Shown in pieces: positions 52,001 through 60,554 of a DNA stretch of 64,000 nucleotides. The DNA comes from Planctomycetota bacterium (GTDB lineage Bacteria; Planctomycetota; SZUA-567; H5-PLA8), in assembly GCA_016200135.1 (NCBI GenBank), contig JACQFI010000060.1, positions 1-64,000 on the forward strand. The letters run 5' to 3'. Numbering within the stretch: the first letter of the stretch is position 1; every line of letters starts with the position of its first letter. Made by a program: the position numbers and the translations under genes. A model generated the notes under the pieces. That model made no database searches. It worked only from the letters and a program-made list of their open reading frames with translations, and was not told where the DNA came from.

Positions 52001-52135
52001 CTCTTCCAGTGGGGCTACAGCACCAACGCCGCGGATATCTATTACGACCTGGACGGCTCCGAGGGCGACTCCGGCGTGAGCTTTACCGCCAGCGAGGGCC
52101 AGCGCGCGCGGCGCCCGTGGGAGACGATCCGCTAG
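49055..52135 (+). CDS. DUF4091-type glycoside hydrolase-like secreted protein (interrupted by an in-frame TAG)
   Basis: 1026 residues up to the TAG. A signal peptide (IGRLGAGTALALAVLACVSA) is followed by two homologous carbohydrate-binding-like modules that share DYWKRHN and YRGEKGSGKFLD (about residues 30-190 and 195-355). A malectin-like segment comes next (about 360-560), then a barrel with the DUF4091 region (MSFGMYGG, PMAWALADEPLIHG, RYWYNNIG, LFQWGYS). DUF4091 proteins are thought to act on polysaccharides. The family ends in a conserved W-E-x-I-R-E-G-x-x-D-x-R-Y-L stretch; here the Glu position is TAG. The ATG at 49055 is used, and 49064 with GGGGGG nine bases away is an alternative. 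Confidence 0.82.
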   Translation: MQAMNPTANIGRLGAGTALALAVLACVSARAAEERVLCDFEAPDGMKLIEGRDKIQLVAEHATQGKQAGKIPGGFTLTAGTWTGLPADWSGFDQFRLDVFNPGEPVKVSAWITDKEGNDYWKRHNAQFNLRAGANTLVIAVGGLYRGEKGSGKFLDPKGIQQLLLSFPKSDGGFFIDNIVLAKGAAGGKAEIKVLAGFEADKEAGLKWAIEDWPEDKPGKSESSFVAEHVTEGKRALKVVFRANGGGIHVTDLADGDWSKYDSLELDCFNTSEQPLKISGWFRDAEAAPSDGDYWKRHNYQTNLKPGASTIRFPMGGFYRGEKGSGKFLDTKKMLSFCISCSNVTLYLDNLRLVKGGEEVAVEGLKAFDFGSKNSPTYPGFTAVSNDTDYNKAQGYGCAGQRPTDARDYEHPDPLFSDFVRLSGNETFAVDVPNGEYTVYAVIDSIGYWDYMHWSHRSIEANGVEVINEKVSAEQFLKEFYFRHQDDEDLPGTDIWQKYIQRRFQPKIFSAKVENGQLKLAFKGDTWGLTLCALVVYPVTQKDAGARWLEQLDRRRREDFYTAFAETVRKAEPKPELSAAEQSAGYALFRRDLEQDIYFNSAPGGDPKDAKDVKIDWAACPGEYAAADFCVYPLKDCGTLTVMAGDLSGPNGAKISGEAVRIRAIRYKFKRIGGRITSAFEYRPELLVDFKEWPVPANVTRRFWVTAKVPADAAPGAYTGKLTLNLAGGTREIPIALQVYPIKLDEPEMSFGMYGGSGPTAGWWPQDVKALFRIDERIEEVIRDQREHGMTALTPPAPSFKGFKDGKAEFDYSNIDRAMELLHKYGYQRTCFTYASMFRVHEGDLEAECKKQYGLPLEQAIKLAYEELGRHAKEKSWLPMAWALADEPLIHGISAETVIKVFEAHRKAAPQMQFVSEDAMGDPAHYVVIPAIDIVSGNSPRYKVAEAVKKNKSRYWYNNIGCDRLTFGWFLWKSRKELGVEALFQWGYSTNAADIYYDLDGSEGDSGVSFTASEGQRARRPWETIR

Positions 52136-52369
52136 GGCGCCAACGACCATCGCTATCTACAGACGCTCGCGAATCTCATCGCAAAGGCCGAGGCAGGCGG
52201 CAGCGTGGACGCGAAGGCCAAGGCCGCCGAGGCCGTGAAGTTCATCGATGGCGTGATGGAGAAGATCGAACTCGAAAACAAGAGCAAGAAGGCCTACTCT
52301 TTCGCGGAGCTCGACGGCTTAAAGCGCAAGCTCGCCGAGTACATTCTGGCGCTGCAGGGCTCGAAATAG
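52136..52369 (+). other. In-frame continuation of the DUF4091 gene after the amber codon
   Basis: Directly after TAG (52133-52135) the same frame stays open for 77 codons to a TAG at 52367-52369. It reads GANDHRYLQTLANLIAKAEA and continues as a helical tail, exactly what follows the conserved Glu in related proteins. Composition and codon use match the gene. So the stop replaces a sense codon, most simply GAG, one base away. The next gene's ribosome site begins just after the second TAG. Confidence 0.8.
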
Positions 52370-52385
52370 GGGAGGGGACACCTTC

Positions 52386-53438
52386 ATGCGCGTGGCCGTC
52401 GTCGGTATTCGTGGGATGGGCAAGAATCACCTGAGTGCGGCCAAGAAGTGCGCGCTGGTGCGCGAAGTGGCCGGCTGCGACATCAGCGAGGACGTGCGGG
52501 CGAGCGTCGGCGCCGAGTTCCAGATTCCGACGTTCGGCAGCGTCGACGCGGTGCTGCGCGACTTCAAGCCGCAAGTGCTCGTTGTCGCGACTCCGCCCAA
52601 CCGGCACGGCGAGGTCGTCCGGGCCGCGTTCGAGCGCGGCGTTGCGGTGCTGACCGAGAAGCCGATCGCCGAGAGCCTGAAAGAATCGCAGGACCTCGTG
52701 GAGTTGGGCGAACGCAAGGGCGTTCCGTTCCAGTGCGGCTTTCAACTGCGCTACTGCGGCATGATGCTGAAAGTGAAAAACCTAATCGATGCCGGCGAAC
52801 TCGGCACGCTCGGCCGCGTCAGCCTCACGCAGTACTCCGGTTCGCACACGAAACTTGGCTACATGACGCGCGAGCGCACCGGCGGCATCTTTTACGAGAA
52901 GCTCTGCCATCAGGTCGATATCTTCCGCTACCTTCTGGGCGAACCCGAGCGCGTGATGGCCAGCGCCGCGCCTACGGTGCTCAAGCATTACGGCATCGAC
53001 GACAACGTGCTGGCGGTCTTCGCGTTTCCCGGCGGAAAGCAGGGCGTCATCACCTTCGATACGCGCCGCGCGGCGCAGGTGGACGCGGTCGAGAAGCCCG
53101 GCCGCGATTTCGAGGGCCGCGAGGCCGGGCACTTCTACGAACTGACGTTCACGGGCGACCGCGGCACGGCGGTGTACGATGCGTGGACTTCTTGCGTCGA
53201 TGTCATGCGCTTCAACCACCGCGAGGACCTGAAGACCGAATGGGTCCGCCGCATCGACTTGCGCAAAGAAGGCTGCGAGTCCGCCTACGATCTTTCTGGC
53301 CAGGACGGCGACTTCTTCCGCCACGTGGCGGAAGGCAAAGCGCCGCGCTTCCCCGCGTCCGACGCGCTGAAGTCCATGCAGTGGGTCGAGCGCGCCGAGG
53401 AATCGCTGCGCCGGAACGGTGCGTGGGTGGAAGTCTGA
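52386..53438 (+). CDS. Gfo/Idh/MocA-family NAD(P)-dependent oxidoreductase
   Basis: A 350-residue oxidoreductase. The N-terminal Rossmann fold begins MRVAVVGIRGMGKNHLSAAK, VATPPNRHGEVV lines the nucleotide site, and EKPIAESLKES holds the catalytic Lys. The C-terminal sheet domain contains YEKLCHQVDIFRYLLGEPE with the usual Asp/His pair. Members oxidise or epimerise sugars and sugar acids. The gene starts 16 bases after the true end of the DUF4091 frame with GGGGAGGGG before it, so it belongs to the same operon. Confidence 0.88.
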   Translation: MRVAVVGIRGMGKNHLSAAKKCALVREVAGCDISEDVRASVGAEFQIPTFGSVDAVLRDFKPQVLVVATPPNRHGEVVRAAFERGVAVLTEKPIAESLKESQDLVELGERKGVPFQCGFQLRYCGMMLKVKNLIDAGELGTLGRVSLTQYSGSHTKLGYMTRERTGGIFYEKLCHQVDIFRYLLGEPERVMASAAPTVLKHYGIDDNVLAVFAFPGGKQGVITFDTRRAAQVDAVEKPGRDFEGREAGHFYELTFTGDRGTAVYDAWTSCVDVMRFNHREDLKTEWVRRIDLRKEGCESAYDLSGQDGDFFRHVAEGKAPRFPASDALKSMQWVERAEESLRRNGAWVEV

Positions 53439-53484
53439 GTTGCAGCCGATGCGTACGTTCGTCTTTTCTTCGAGGAGGATATCC

Positions 53485-55650
53485 GTGCGCGCAACCTTCA
53501 TGTTAACCGTGGCGCTCTGTGCGGCCGCTGCATTCGCGAGCGAAGACGCGGGCTTCAAGCCCATGGGTCTCGGCGGCGGCGGCGGGCTCTTTACGCCCGT
53601 GGGCTCGCCGCACGACACCAAGCTCCTGCTGGTCTCCTGCGATATGGGCGGCTTCTACCGCTCGACCGACGGCGGCCAGCACTGGACGATGCTCGACGGC
53701 CGCATCATCAGCGGCAATACGCGCTGCCTGCCCGTCTTCGATCTAAAGGACGCCAAGCGCGTTTACTTTGCCAGCCATGGAAAGATTCTGACCAGCACCG
53801 ACGCGGGCGAAACCTGGAGCCCCACCTCCGAGAGCGTGCACTGGAAGGGCGAGGTCCAGGAGCTCGCCGCCGATCCGGGCGGCGGAGCGCTGCTGCTCGC
53901 CGGCTACGACAAGGGCGCGTTTAAGTCGGACGACCGCGGCAAGACCTGGCAAGCGTGCGAAGGATTGGCGGGCAAGATTGCGGGACTTTTTATCGACCCC
54001 AATTCGCCGTCGGATAAGCGCGTGGTGCTCGCGGGTTCTTCCGAAGGCGTCTTCCGCTCCGAGGACGGCGGCAAGACGTTCGCCGCTTCGGGCGAGGGCC
54101 TCCCCGGCAAGAACGCCGAACGCCTCTGCGGCGGCGCCGGCAAAGACGGCGCGCGCGCGTACGCGCTGGTTCAGGGCAAGCTCTTCAAGTCCGCGGACCT
54201 CGGCAAGAAATGGGAAGCGGCCGAAGCCAAGGGCCTGCCCGGTAAGCTGCGCTTCATGGCCATGGCCAAGACCGACGCGAAGACGCTCTACATTACCGAC
54301 ACCGACGGCCGCTGGGGCGTTTACAAGAGCGAAGACGAGGGCCAGACGTTCGCCAACGTTTTCCGCGGCTTTGCGAACGACACGAACAAGAACGTCGAGT
54401 GGGGCTGGCTCGCGTTCGACGCCGGATACGGCTGGGGCGGACCGGCCATTGGCTTTTCGGTGAACGCCGGCCATCCCGAACAGTCGTTCTACACCAACTC
54501 CGGCGAACTTTACGGCACCAACGACGGCGGCACGCAATGGAAGCAGCTCTTCTCGCACTGCGAGGACCCCGCGCCGGGCAAGGACAAGCGCTGGTCGTCG
54601 ATCGGTCTCGAGGTCACGACCACCTGGCAGTTCACCATCGATCCGTTCGATCCGCAAAAGATGTTCATCTGCTACACGGATATCGGCTTTGCGCGCAGCA
54701 GCGACGGCGGAAAATCCTGGCAGCACAGCGTGAGCGGTTCGCCGTGGGGCAACACGTTCTACCAGCTCGTGCCGGACCCCAAGCAGGACGGCCTCTTCTA
54801 CGCCGTCGCGGCGAATCAGCACGATATTCCCGGCTGGACGCAGGTAGACGGCGCGCACGGCGGCGGCGGCGTGCTGGTCTCCACCGATCACTGCGCGACC
54901 TGGAAGCCGCTCTCGAAAGGCTTCCCCGAGAAGAAGCCCTGCCGCGGAATTGCGGTGGATCTCAAATCGCCCGTGGACAAGCGCGTGATCTACGCCGCGG
55001 TCTACGGCGAAGGCGTCTTAAAGACCAGCGACGGCGGGGCGACTTGGGCAAAGAAGTCCGCAGGCGTCGGCCACGGCGAAAACCCGCACGTCTCCTCGCT
55101 CTATCTCGCCGAAGACGGCGCGCTTTATTGCCTCGTCACCGGCAAGCGCAAGGACATCGACTTCGATCCGCCCGGCGGCCTGTGGGTCTCGCGCGACGGC
55201 GCCGAGACCTGGACGGAACTTACCAAGGGGCAGACGATCTGGTGGCCGACGGAATTTGCCGTCGATCCCAAGGATCCGAAGACGATCCTGCTCGCCGCGG
55301 CCGATGTGCCGAAAAAGTCCCCCGCCACCGGCGGCCTCTGGAAAACGAGCGACGGCGGGGCCACTTGGACCCACATCCTGAACCAGAAGGCGTTCAATCC
55401 GGCGCTGTGCGGGTTCGTGCACTCGTACCAGCCCATGTTCGATCCGGAGAACTCGCAGCGCGTCTACTTCGCGAACTGGACGCACGGCCTGCTCATTAGC
55501 GACGACGGCGCGAAGACCTTCCGCGAGTTCAAGGACGTCCCGTTCATATCGACCAACCGCGTCACCCTGGACCCGAAGACCGGCACGCTCTACGTCTGCA
55601 CTTTTGGCGGCGGCGTCTGGAAGGGCAAGATTCCGCCCGCCGCAAAGTAA
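53485..55650 (+). CDS. Sortilin/BNR-repeat secreted protein (Asp-box propeller)
   Basis: A 721-residue protein. The GTG at 53485 is favoured by AGGAGG about seven bases upstream and by the signal peptide starting there (RATFMLTVALCAAAAFAS). At least nine Asp-box repeats are visible (STDGGQHW, STDAGETW, SDDRGKTW, SEDGGKTF, SSDGGKSW, TSDGGATW and others), the signature of a sialidase/VPS10-type propeller. Such domains bind or cleave glycans, and oligoxyloglucan-reducing-end cellobiohydrolase-like GH74 proteins share this layout. Activity cannot be fixed from the motifs. It is in the operon, and its stop overlaps the next start (TAATG). Confidence 0.82.
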   Translation: MRATFMLTVALCAAAAFASEDAGFKPMGLGGGGGLFTPVGSPHDTKLLLVSCDMGGFYRSTDGGQHWTMLDGRIISGNTRCLPVFDLKDAKRVYFASHGKILTSTDAGETWSPTSESVHWKGEVQELAADPGGGALLLAGYDKGAFKSDDRGKTWQACEGLAGKIAGLFIDPNSPSDKRVVLAGSSEGVFRSEDGGKTFAASGEGLPGKNAERLCGGAGKDGARAYALVQGKLFKSADLGKKWEAAEAKGLPGKLRFMAMAKTDAKTLYITDTDGRWGVYKSEDEGQTFANVFRGFANDTNKNVEWGWLAFDAGYGWGGPAIGFSVNAGHPEQSFYTNSGELYGTNDGGTQWKQLFSHCEDPAPGKDKRWSSIGLEVTTTWQFTIDPFDPQKMFICYTDIGFARSSDGGKSWQHSVSGSPWGNTFYQLVPDPKQDGLFYAVAANQHDIPGWTQVDGAHGGGGVLVSTDHCATWKPLSKGFPEKKPCRGIAVDLKSPVDKRVIYAAVYGEGVLKTSDGGATWAKKSAGVGHGENPHVSSLYLAEDGALYCLVTGKRKDIDFDPPGGLWVSRDGAETWTELTKGQTIWWPTEFAVDPKDPKTILLAAADVPKKSPATGGLWKTSDGGATWTHILNQKAFNPALCGFVHSYQPMFDPENSQRVYFANWTHGLLISDDGAKTFREFKDVPFISTNRVTLDPKTGTLYVCTFGGGVWKGKIPPAAK

Positions 55651-57704
55651 TGACCCGCTGCGCGCGAGGCTTGCGACCCATGCCAAGTTCAAGCTCAAGG
55701 TTAATTGGCCTTTGGCTCCTGCCGGCGATCCTGTTCGGCTGTGCGGCGTCCGCGGGGGAATCCGCGCCGCCCCCGATCCCCGCGCCCGTGTTGCTCAAGA
55801 GTTTCGATGCGGGCGAGGGGATGTACCGCGGCTCGCCGGTGGTGGCGGACCTCGATGGCGACGGCCAACCCGAGATCGTCGTCGCGCCCTGGAGCGAAGT
55901 GCAAGTATGGAGCGTCTCCGGCAAGAAGCTGCATGGCCTGAAGGTGAACGGGCGCGTCTATTCCGGCGCGGTTGTCGGCGATCTCTTCGGCGACAAGCAT
56001 CTGGAGATCGTCGCCGGCGACAACCAGGGCAACGTGCACGCTTGGCGCGCCGACGGGACGCCGGTCCCCGGTTTTCCGCAGAAGGTCGAAAGCAGCGCCG
56101 ACATCCGCCAGATCGCGTGCGCCGACCTGGACGGCGACGGCAAGGACGAGATCGTCGCGTACTCGAACCTCACCGACCATGGCTGCCTGCCCAACATGTA
56201 CGTCTTCCAGAACGACGGAACGATTCGCAAAGGCTGGCCGCATTTCCACAAGGACGACAAGTACCTCGGGCAGCACTTCGACCACGCGGGCGGCTTCAAC
56301 AACTGCCTTGCCGTGGGCGACCTCGACGGCGACAGAAAGCTGGACCTGATCTTCCCGCAGGATTACGGCTCGATCTGCGTCTTCCACGACGACGGAACGC
56401 CGTTCGAAGCCAAGGGCCAGGAGGTCCCGGACAAGAAGGGCCCGGTCTGGTGGGGCGAATGCCGCGCGTGGGAGCCGTTCACCTGCGAGAAAATCAAGTG
56501 GGGTCCGGGCAAGACGCACTTGCTCGAGTTCACGTACTCGCCGCCGCTGATCGCCGACCTGGACCTCGACGGCCACCCCGAGATCCTCTGCGTCGCGAAC
56601 ACCGAAGATCCCGCCAAGATCGGCCCCATCACGGGAAGCTGCCTGATCGTGCGCAACATGGACTTCACGCCCAAGGCCGGCTTCACGCCCTGGAAGCGCT
56701 CGGGCAAGGCGCTCTCCGGCGAGGGCACCGGCTCGAAATTCGAGGCCAACCCGTGCGTCGTCGCGGGCGATATCGCCGGCGACGCGCGGCTGGAAGTGAT
56801 CGTCGTGCATCTGGACGGCGTCGTCCATGCGTACGGCCCCGACGGCGCCGATTTGTGGAAGGTGGAGGCCGCCACCTCGAATACGCAAGTCGTCACCGAG
56901 CCGCTTCTCGCGGACCTGGATGGCGACGGCAAGGCCGAGGTGCTCGTGACGGTCTCCGACAGCGCGGCGAAATCCGGAAAACTGCTTGTGCTCGACGGCG
57001 CCGGCCGCACGCGGCTCGAATTCCCGCTGCCTTTCCACAGCCAGGCCGCGCCGACGCTCGCCGACCTGAACGGCGACGGCGTGCCCGAGCTGATCTTTAA
57101 CGCCTTCAACAAAGGCTCGGGGAAGGACTCGGTCTTCGTCTACGCCTGGCCTTGCGTGAACCCGAAGGGACTGCAATGGCCCACGGGCCGCGGAAACTTC
57201 GGGCATACCGCGTGCGTTCAAAAGCCGCCGCCGTCCCAAGCCTTGGCCGCGAAGAAAGTCGAGAAAGCCGAGCAGCCCTCCGCGTCCCCACTCGCGCCGA
57301 AGATCGATCCCAAGCTGCTCGCACCCTGGAACGCGAAGCTCACGGAATGGGTGGCGCAGTGCGTCCAGAACGGCGCGCGGCCGCAAGCCTTCCTGCGCGT
57401 GATGGGCGAACGCGCAGAGCGCGTGAAGGTCGTGGGCGCGGACGCAAAGGCGCTGGTCGTCGAAGTTCAAGGGAATAAACTGCCGCTCCAATGGGACAAG
57501 CTCGGCGGTCTCGAGCGCCTGAGCCTCGCGCAGGCGTTTCTCAAAGAGGACGACGCGGGCTCCTGCGCGCTCGCCGCGGTCTTCGCGCTCGCCGGCGAAC
57601 GCACGGACCTCGCCGCGGAACTCTTCGCCAAGGCGCAGGCGGCCGATCCCAAAGGCGGCGCGGCGCTCGTGACCAAGGCGCGCAACGACTTGGGCTTGAA
57701 GTAA
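55650..57704 (+). CDS. FG-GAP/VCBS-repeat lipoprotein with C-terminal helical domain
   Basis: A 684-residue protein. The start at 55650 shares a base with the previous stop; an ATG at 55680 is an alternative and gives a more compact signal peptide. The lipobox-like ILFGC predicts a lipidated cysteine. At least six Ca-binding Asp loops mark FG-GAP repeats (VADLDGDGQPEIVV, CADLDGDGKDEIVA, VGDLDGDRKLDLIF, IADLDLDGHPEIL, LADLDGDGKAEVLV, LADLNGDGVPELIF), forming an extracellular propeller. The last 135 residues, from about 545, are a separate domain with a short beta part and TPR-like helices. Probably a surface ligand-binding protein of the operon. Confidence 0.82.
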   Translation: MTRCARGLRPMPSSSSRLIGLWLLPAILFGCAASAGESAPPPIPAPVLLKSFDAGEGMYRGSPVVADLDGDGQPEIVVAPWSEVQVWSVSGKKLHGLKVNGRVYSGAVVGDLFGDKHLEIVAGDNQGNVHAWRADGTPVPGFPQKVESSADIRQIACADLDGDGKDEIVAYSNLTDHGCLPNMYVFQNDGTIRKGWPHFHKDDKYLGQHFDHAGGFNNCLAVGDLDGDRKLDLIFPQDYGSICVFHDDGTPFEAKGQEVPDKKGPVWWGECRAWEPFTCEKIKWGPGKTHLLEFTYSPPLIADLDLDGHPEILCVANTEDPAKIGPITGSCLIVRNMDFTPKAGFTPWKRSGKALSGEGTGSKFEANPCVVAGDIAGDARLEVIVVHLDGVVHAYGPDGADLWKVEAATSNTQVVTEPLLADLDGDGKAEVLVTVSDSAAKSGKLLVLDGAGRTRLEFPLPFHSQAAPTLADLNGDGVPELIFNAFNKGSGKDSVFVYAWPCVNPKGLQWPTGRGNFGHTACVQKPPPSQALAAKKVEKAEQPSASPLAPKIDPKLLAPWNAKLTEWVAQCVQNGARPQAFLRVMGERAERVKVVGADAKALVVEVQGNKLPLQWDKLGGLERLSLAQAFLKEDDAGSCALAAVFALAGERTDLAAELFAKAQAADPKGGAALVTKARNDLGLK

Positions 57705-57745
57705 TTGGAAGACTTTCCGATCACACAATTCCGGAGGATCGATAG

Positions 57746-58723
57746 ATGTTCCGCATCGACGCGCATCTCCATTTCAACGCCAACACGCCCGAGTCCCTTG
57801 CGGTGCTCGAAAAGTACGACCTCAAGCTGCTCAACATCTGCGTCGCCACGGACAACAAGGGCAAGTGGCGCTCGCAGGCCGAGATGTGGTCCGCGCGGAC
57901 GCGGGAGAACCCAAAGCGCTTCGCGTGGATCACGAGCTTCGATCTGCCTCGCTTCGACGATCCGCACTACGCCGACGCCGAGATCGAGAACGTGCGGCGC
58001 GATCTGAGCCAGCGCGGAGCGGTGGGCGTGAAGATCTGGAAGAACATCGGAATGGAAGTGAAGAAGCCCGACAGGAGTTGGTGCTACGTGGACGACCCGA
58101 TTTTCACGCCCATCGTCGAAGCCATCGAGCGCTCCGGCAAGACGCTGCTCATGCATATCGCCGAACCGCTCGGTTGCTGGCAGCCGCTCAAGGAAGGCAC
58201 GCCGCACTACGGCTACTACAAGAACCATCCCGAATGGCACATGTACAACAAGCCCGAGTTCGCCTCGCACGCGCGTCTGATGGAAAGCCGCGACAGCCTT
58301 GTGGCTCGGCACCCCAAGCTGCGCATGATCGGCGCGCACTTCGGCAGCTTGGAGTACGACGTGGTCGAGATGGCGAAGCGCTTCGAGAAATACCCGAACT
58401 TTGGCGTCGATACCTCCGCGCGCCTAGGCGACCTGCTGCTCCAGGACTCGAAGAAGGTGCGCCAGTTCTTCCTCGACTTCCAGGACCGCATCCTCTACGG
58501 CACCGACTACGTGAACACGGAAGATCAGAAGAAGATCAACCCCGAGGTCGTCAAGAACGGCTACTCGTACTTCCGCCTCATGACCGACCAGTGGTGGGAC
58601 TACCTCACCAAATCCGGAACGGTCAAGATCAACGACAAGGAAGTGCAGGCCCTAGGACTTCCCGCCACCGTGCTCGACAAGGTCTATTTCAAAAACGCGC
58701 AGCAGTGGTATCCGGACATCTGA
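57746..58723 (+). CDS. Amidohydrolase (metal-dependent hydrolase, PF04909-type)
   Basis: A 325-residue TIM-barrel hydrolase. The metal site motifs appear in order: DAHLHF (HxH), GVKIWKNIG (Lys position), TLLMHIAEP (His), MIGAHFGSLEY (His) and RILYGTDYV (Asp). Members hydrolyse or decarboxylate diverse small molecules and include lactonase-like enzymes associated with sugar acid metabolism. Cytoplasmic, with no signal peptide. It lies 41 bases after the FG-GAP gene. In this neighbourhood a sugar lactone or related compound is a plausible substrate, which is inference. Confidence 0.85.
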   Translation: MFRIDAHLHFNANTPESLAVLEKYDLKLLNICVATDNKGKWRSQAEMWSARTRENPKRFAWITSFDLPRFDDPHYADAEIENVRRDLSQRGAVGVKIWKNIGMEVKKPDRSWCYVDDPIFTPIVEAIERSGKTLLMHIAEPLGCWQPLKEGTPHYGYYKNHPEWHMYNKPEFASHARLMESRDSLVARHPKLRMIGAHFGSLEYDVVEMAKRFEKYPNFGVDTSARLGDLLLQDSKKVRQFFLDFQDRILYGTDYVNTEDQKKINPEVVKNGYSYFRLMTDQWWDYLTKSGTVKINDKEVQALGLPATVLDKVYFKNAQQWYPDI

Positions 58724-58844
58724 GGGCGCGGCAGCTTTGCAATTTTGCAAGGAATGCGGCGCGTGAACGCGTCGGGGAACCATCCGCCATGGTGTCCTCC
58801 ATTTCCTCATTGGATCATTTGCCGAACTCCCCAGGAGAGCATGC

Positions 58845-60134
58845 ATGAAGCCCCAGGAAGTCGTCATCGTCGGCTGCGGCGGGCGCGGGCATGGCTACGG
58901 CACGTTCGCGCTGAACTTTCCGCATGAGATGAAAGTCGTCGCGATTGCTGAGCCCGATGAAGCGCGCCGCGAGCGCATGCAGAAGGAGCACAAGCTCCCG
59001 GCGGAGCGCTGCTTCAAATCCTGGGACGAGCTGTACGCCAAGGGCCAGCTCGCGCCGGGCCTGATCAACGGCACGATGGACCTCGACCACACCAAGTCCA
59101 CGCTCGGCGCACTGGACACGGGCTACCACGTGCTGCTCGAAAAGCCGATCGCGACGACGCCCGAAGAATGCCTGCAGCTCGTGCACAAGAGCGAGGACAC
59201 GAAGAAGATTCTGACGATCTGCCACACGATGCGTTACACGCCGTTCTCGTTCGCGATGCATGACGTGATCAAGAGCGGGCGGCTCGGCGAGATCATCACC
59301 ATCGAGCACAAGGAAAACGTGGCCTTCTGGCACATGGCTCACAGTTTCGTGCGCGGCAACTGGCGCAACTCGAAGACGTCCAGCCCCATGATCCTGGCGA
59401 AGTGCTGCCACGACATGGACTTTTTGAACTGGATGATCGGGCGCAAAGCGGTGCGGCTCTCCTCGTTCGGCTCGCTGACGCACTTCCGCCACGACCGCGT
59501 AGGCCCGGAGATCCCCGAGCGCTGCACCGACGGCTGCCCCATCGAACCCGAATGCCCGCACTCGGCGTTGAAAGTCTACGTCAACCCGGACCCCAGCACC
59601 GCGGGCTGGGTCGCGCACTCGCCGGCGTTCGTTCACGACGGCACATTTGAAGGCAAGCTGAAGGCTCTGCGCGAAGGACCGTTTGGGCGCTGCGTCTTCC
59701 GCTGCGACAACGACGTGGTGGACCACATGGTCATCGCCGCGGAGTTCGAAGGCGGGCTGACACTCAGCTTCACCATGCACGGGCACAGCCACGACAACGT
59801 TCGGACGATGCGCTACTCGGGCACCAAGGCCACGCTGCGCGCGCACATGGAAGAGAACGAGATCTCGATTCACGATTACCTGACGGGCCAGGTGGACAAG
59901 ATCGCGCCCGGCCACGCCGCGGGCGGGCACGGCGGCGGTGACTACGGGGTCACGCGCGAATTCCTCAAAGCAATCCGCGACCCCTTGTTCAAGCCGCTCA
60001 CGAACGTCCGCGACTCGCTCGAAAGCCATTACATGGCCTTTGCCGCCGAAGAGGCCCGCGTGACCGGCAAGATGATCGACATGTCCGAGTACCGAGCGCG
60101 CTACGAGAGAAAGCTCGCGGCCAAGGCGCGGTAA
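58845..60134 (+). CDS. Gfo/Idh/MocA-family oxidoreductase, second copy in operon
   Basis: A 429-residue oxidoreductase. The Rossmann start is VVIVGCGGRGHGYGTFAL, with the catalytic Lys in LLEKPIATTPEE. The C-terminal domain includes CCHDMDFLNWMIGRKA and an unusual Cys-rich insertion ERCTDGCPIEPECPHS typical of a subgroup of large Gfo/Idh proteins. AGGAGA precedes the ATG. It closes the operon, 121 bases after the amidohydrolase. It is clearly different in length and sequence from the 350-residue enzyme upstream, so the two likely act on different steps. Confidence 0.87.
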   Translation: MKPQEVVIVGCGGRGHGYGTFALNFPHEMKVVAIAEPDEARRERMQKEHKLPAERCFKSWDELYAKGQLAPGLINGTMDLDHTKSTLGALDTGYHVLLEKPIATTPEECLQLVHKSEDTKKILTICHTMRYTPFSFAMHDVIKSGRLGEIITIEHKENVAFWHMAHSFVRGNWRNSKTSSPMILAKCCHDMDFLNWMIGRKAVRLSSFGSLTHFRHDRVGPEIPERCTDGCPIEPECPHSALKVYVNPDPSTAGWVAHSPAFVHDGTFEGKLKALREGPFGRCVFRCDNDVVDHMVIAAEFEGGLTLSFTMHGHSHDNVRTMRYSGTKATLRAHMEENEISIHDYLTGQVDKIAPGHAAGGHGGGDYGVTREFLKAIRDPLFKPLTNVRDSLESHYMAFAAEEARVTGKMIDMSEYRARYERKLAAKAR

Positions 60135-60186
60135 CGGCACATTCGAGGGGTTGATTCGCGCGGACTTCTGAACTATCTCTGCCCGG

Positions 60187-60528
60187 ATGGAAGAGCCCGC
60201 CGCCGCGCGCCTGAAGCGCCTCGAAGCCAACTTCGACACGCGCTACAAGTACGAACCCAAGCTGCCCTCGTCGGCGCTGCTCACCGGAGCGGTGGCGATG
60301 GCCTGCGGCTTCGGCGCGGTGATGTTCTTCATGTTCGCGTGGGCCAACCATTTCGAGCGCTGGGTGCAGCCACTCGCAATCTTTGCGACGTTGGCCCTGG
60401 CGCTGGGTTTCACCAACCGGATCCTGGCCAAGCGCTGGTTCGCGATGGTGCAGGTCTGGAGCGCCGAGCGCGAGGCGCTGCTGGCCGAGATCGAGGCCTT
60501 GCGTTTGGACGCCCGTAAGAACGGTTGA
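60187..60528 (+). CDS. Small two-helix membrane protein, function unknown
   Basis: A 113-residue protein. Two transmembrane segments are visible (ALLTGAVAMACGFGAVMFFMF at about 30-50 and WVQPLAIFATLALALGF at about 58-75), flanked by charged helices. The N-terminus is acidic/basic (EEPAAARLKRLEANFDTRYK) and the C-terminus ends EREALLAEIEALRLDARKNG. No family recognised. It is preceded by a 52-base gap and followed directly by the DinB gene; no strong ribosome site is visible. Confidence 0.6.
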   Translation: MEEPAAARLKRLEANFDTRYKYEPKLPSSALLTGAVAMACGFGAVMFFMFAWANHFERWVQPLAIFATLALALGFTNRILAKRWFAMVQVWSAEREALLAEIEALRLDARKNG

Positions 60529-60554
60529 GCCGCTCTTCGAATAGGAGACCGCCG

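Noticed and set aside
52133-52135. General amber recoding (for example pyrrolysine) to explain the in-frame TAG
   Set aside because: TAG ends several clearly complete genes in the window, and no pylTSBCD-like gene is present. A local mutation or error is more likely.
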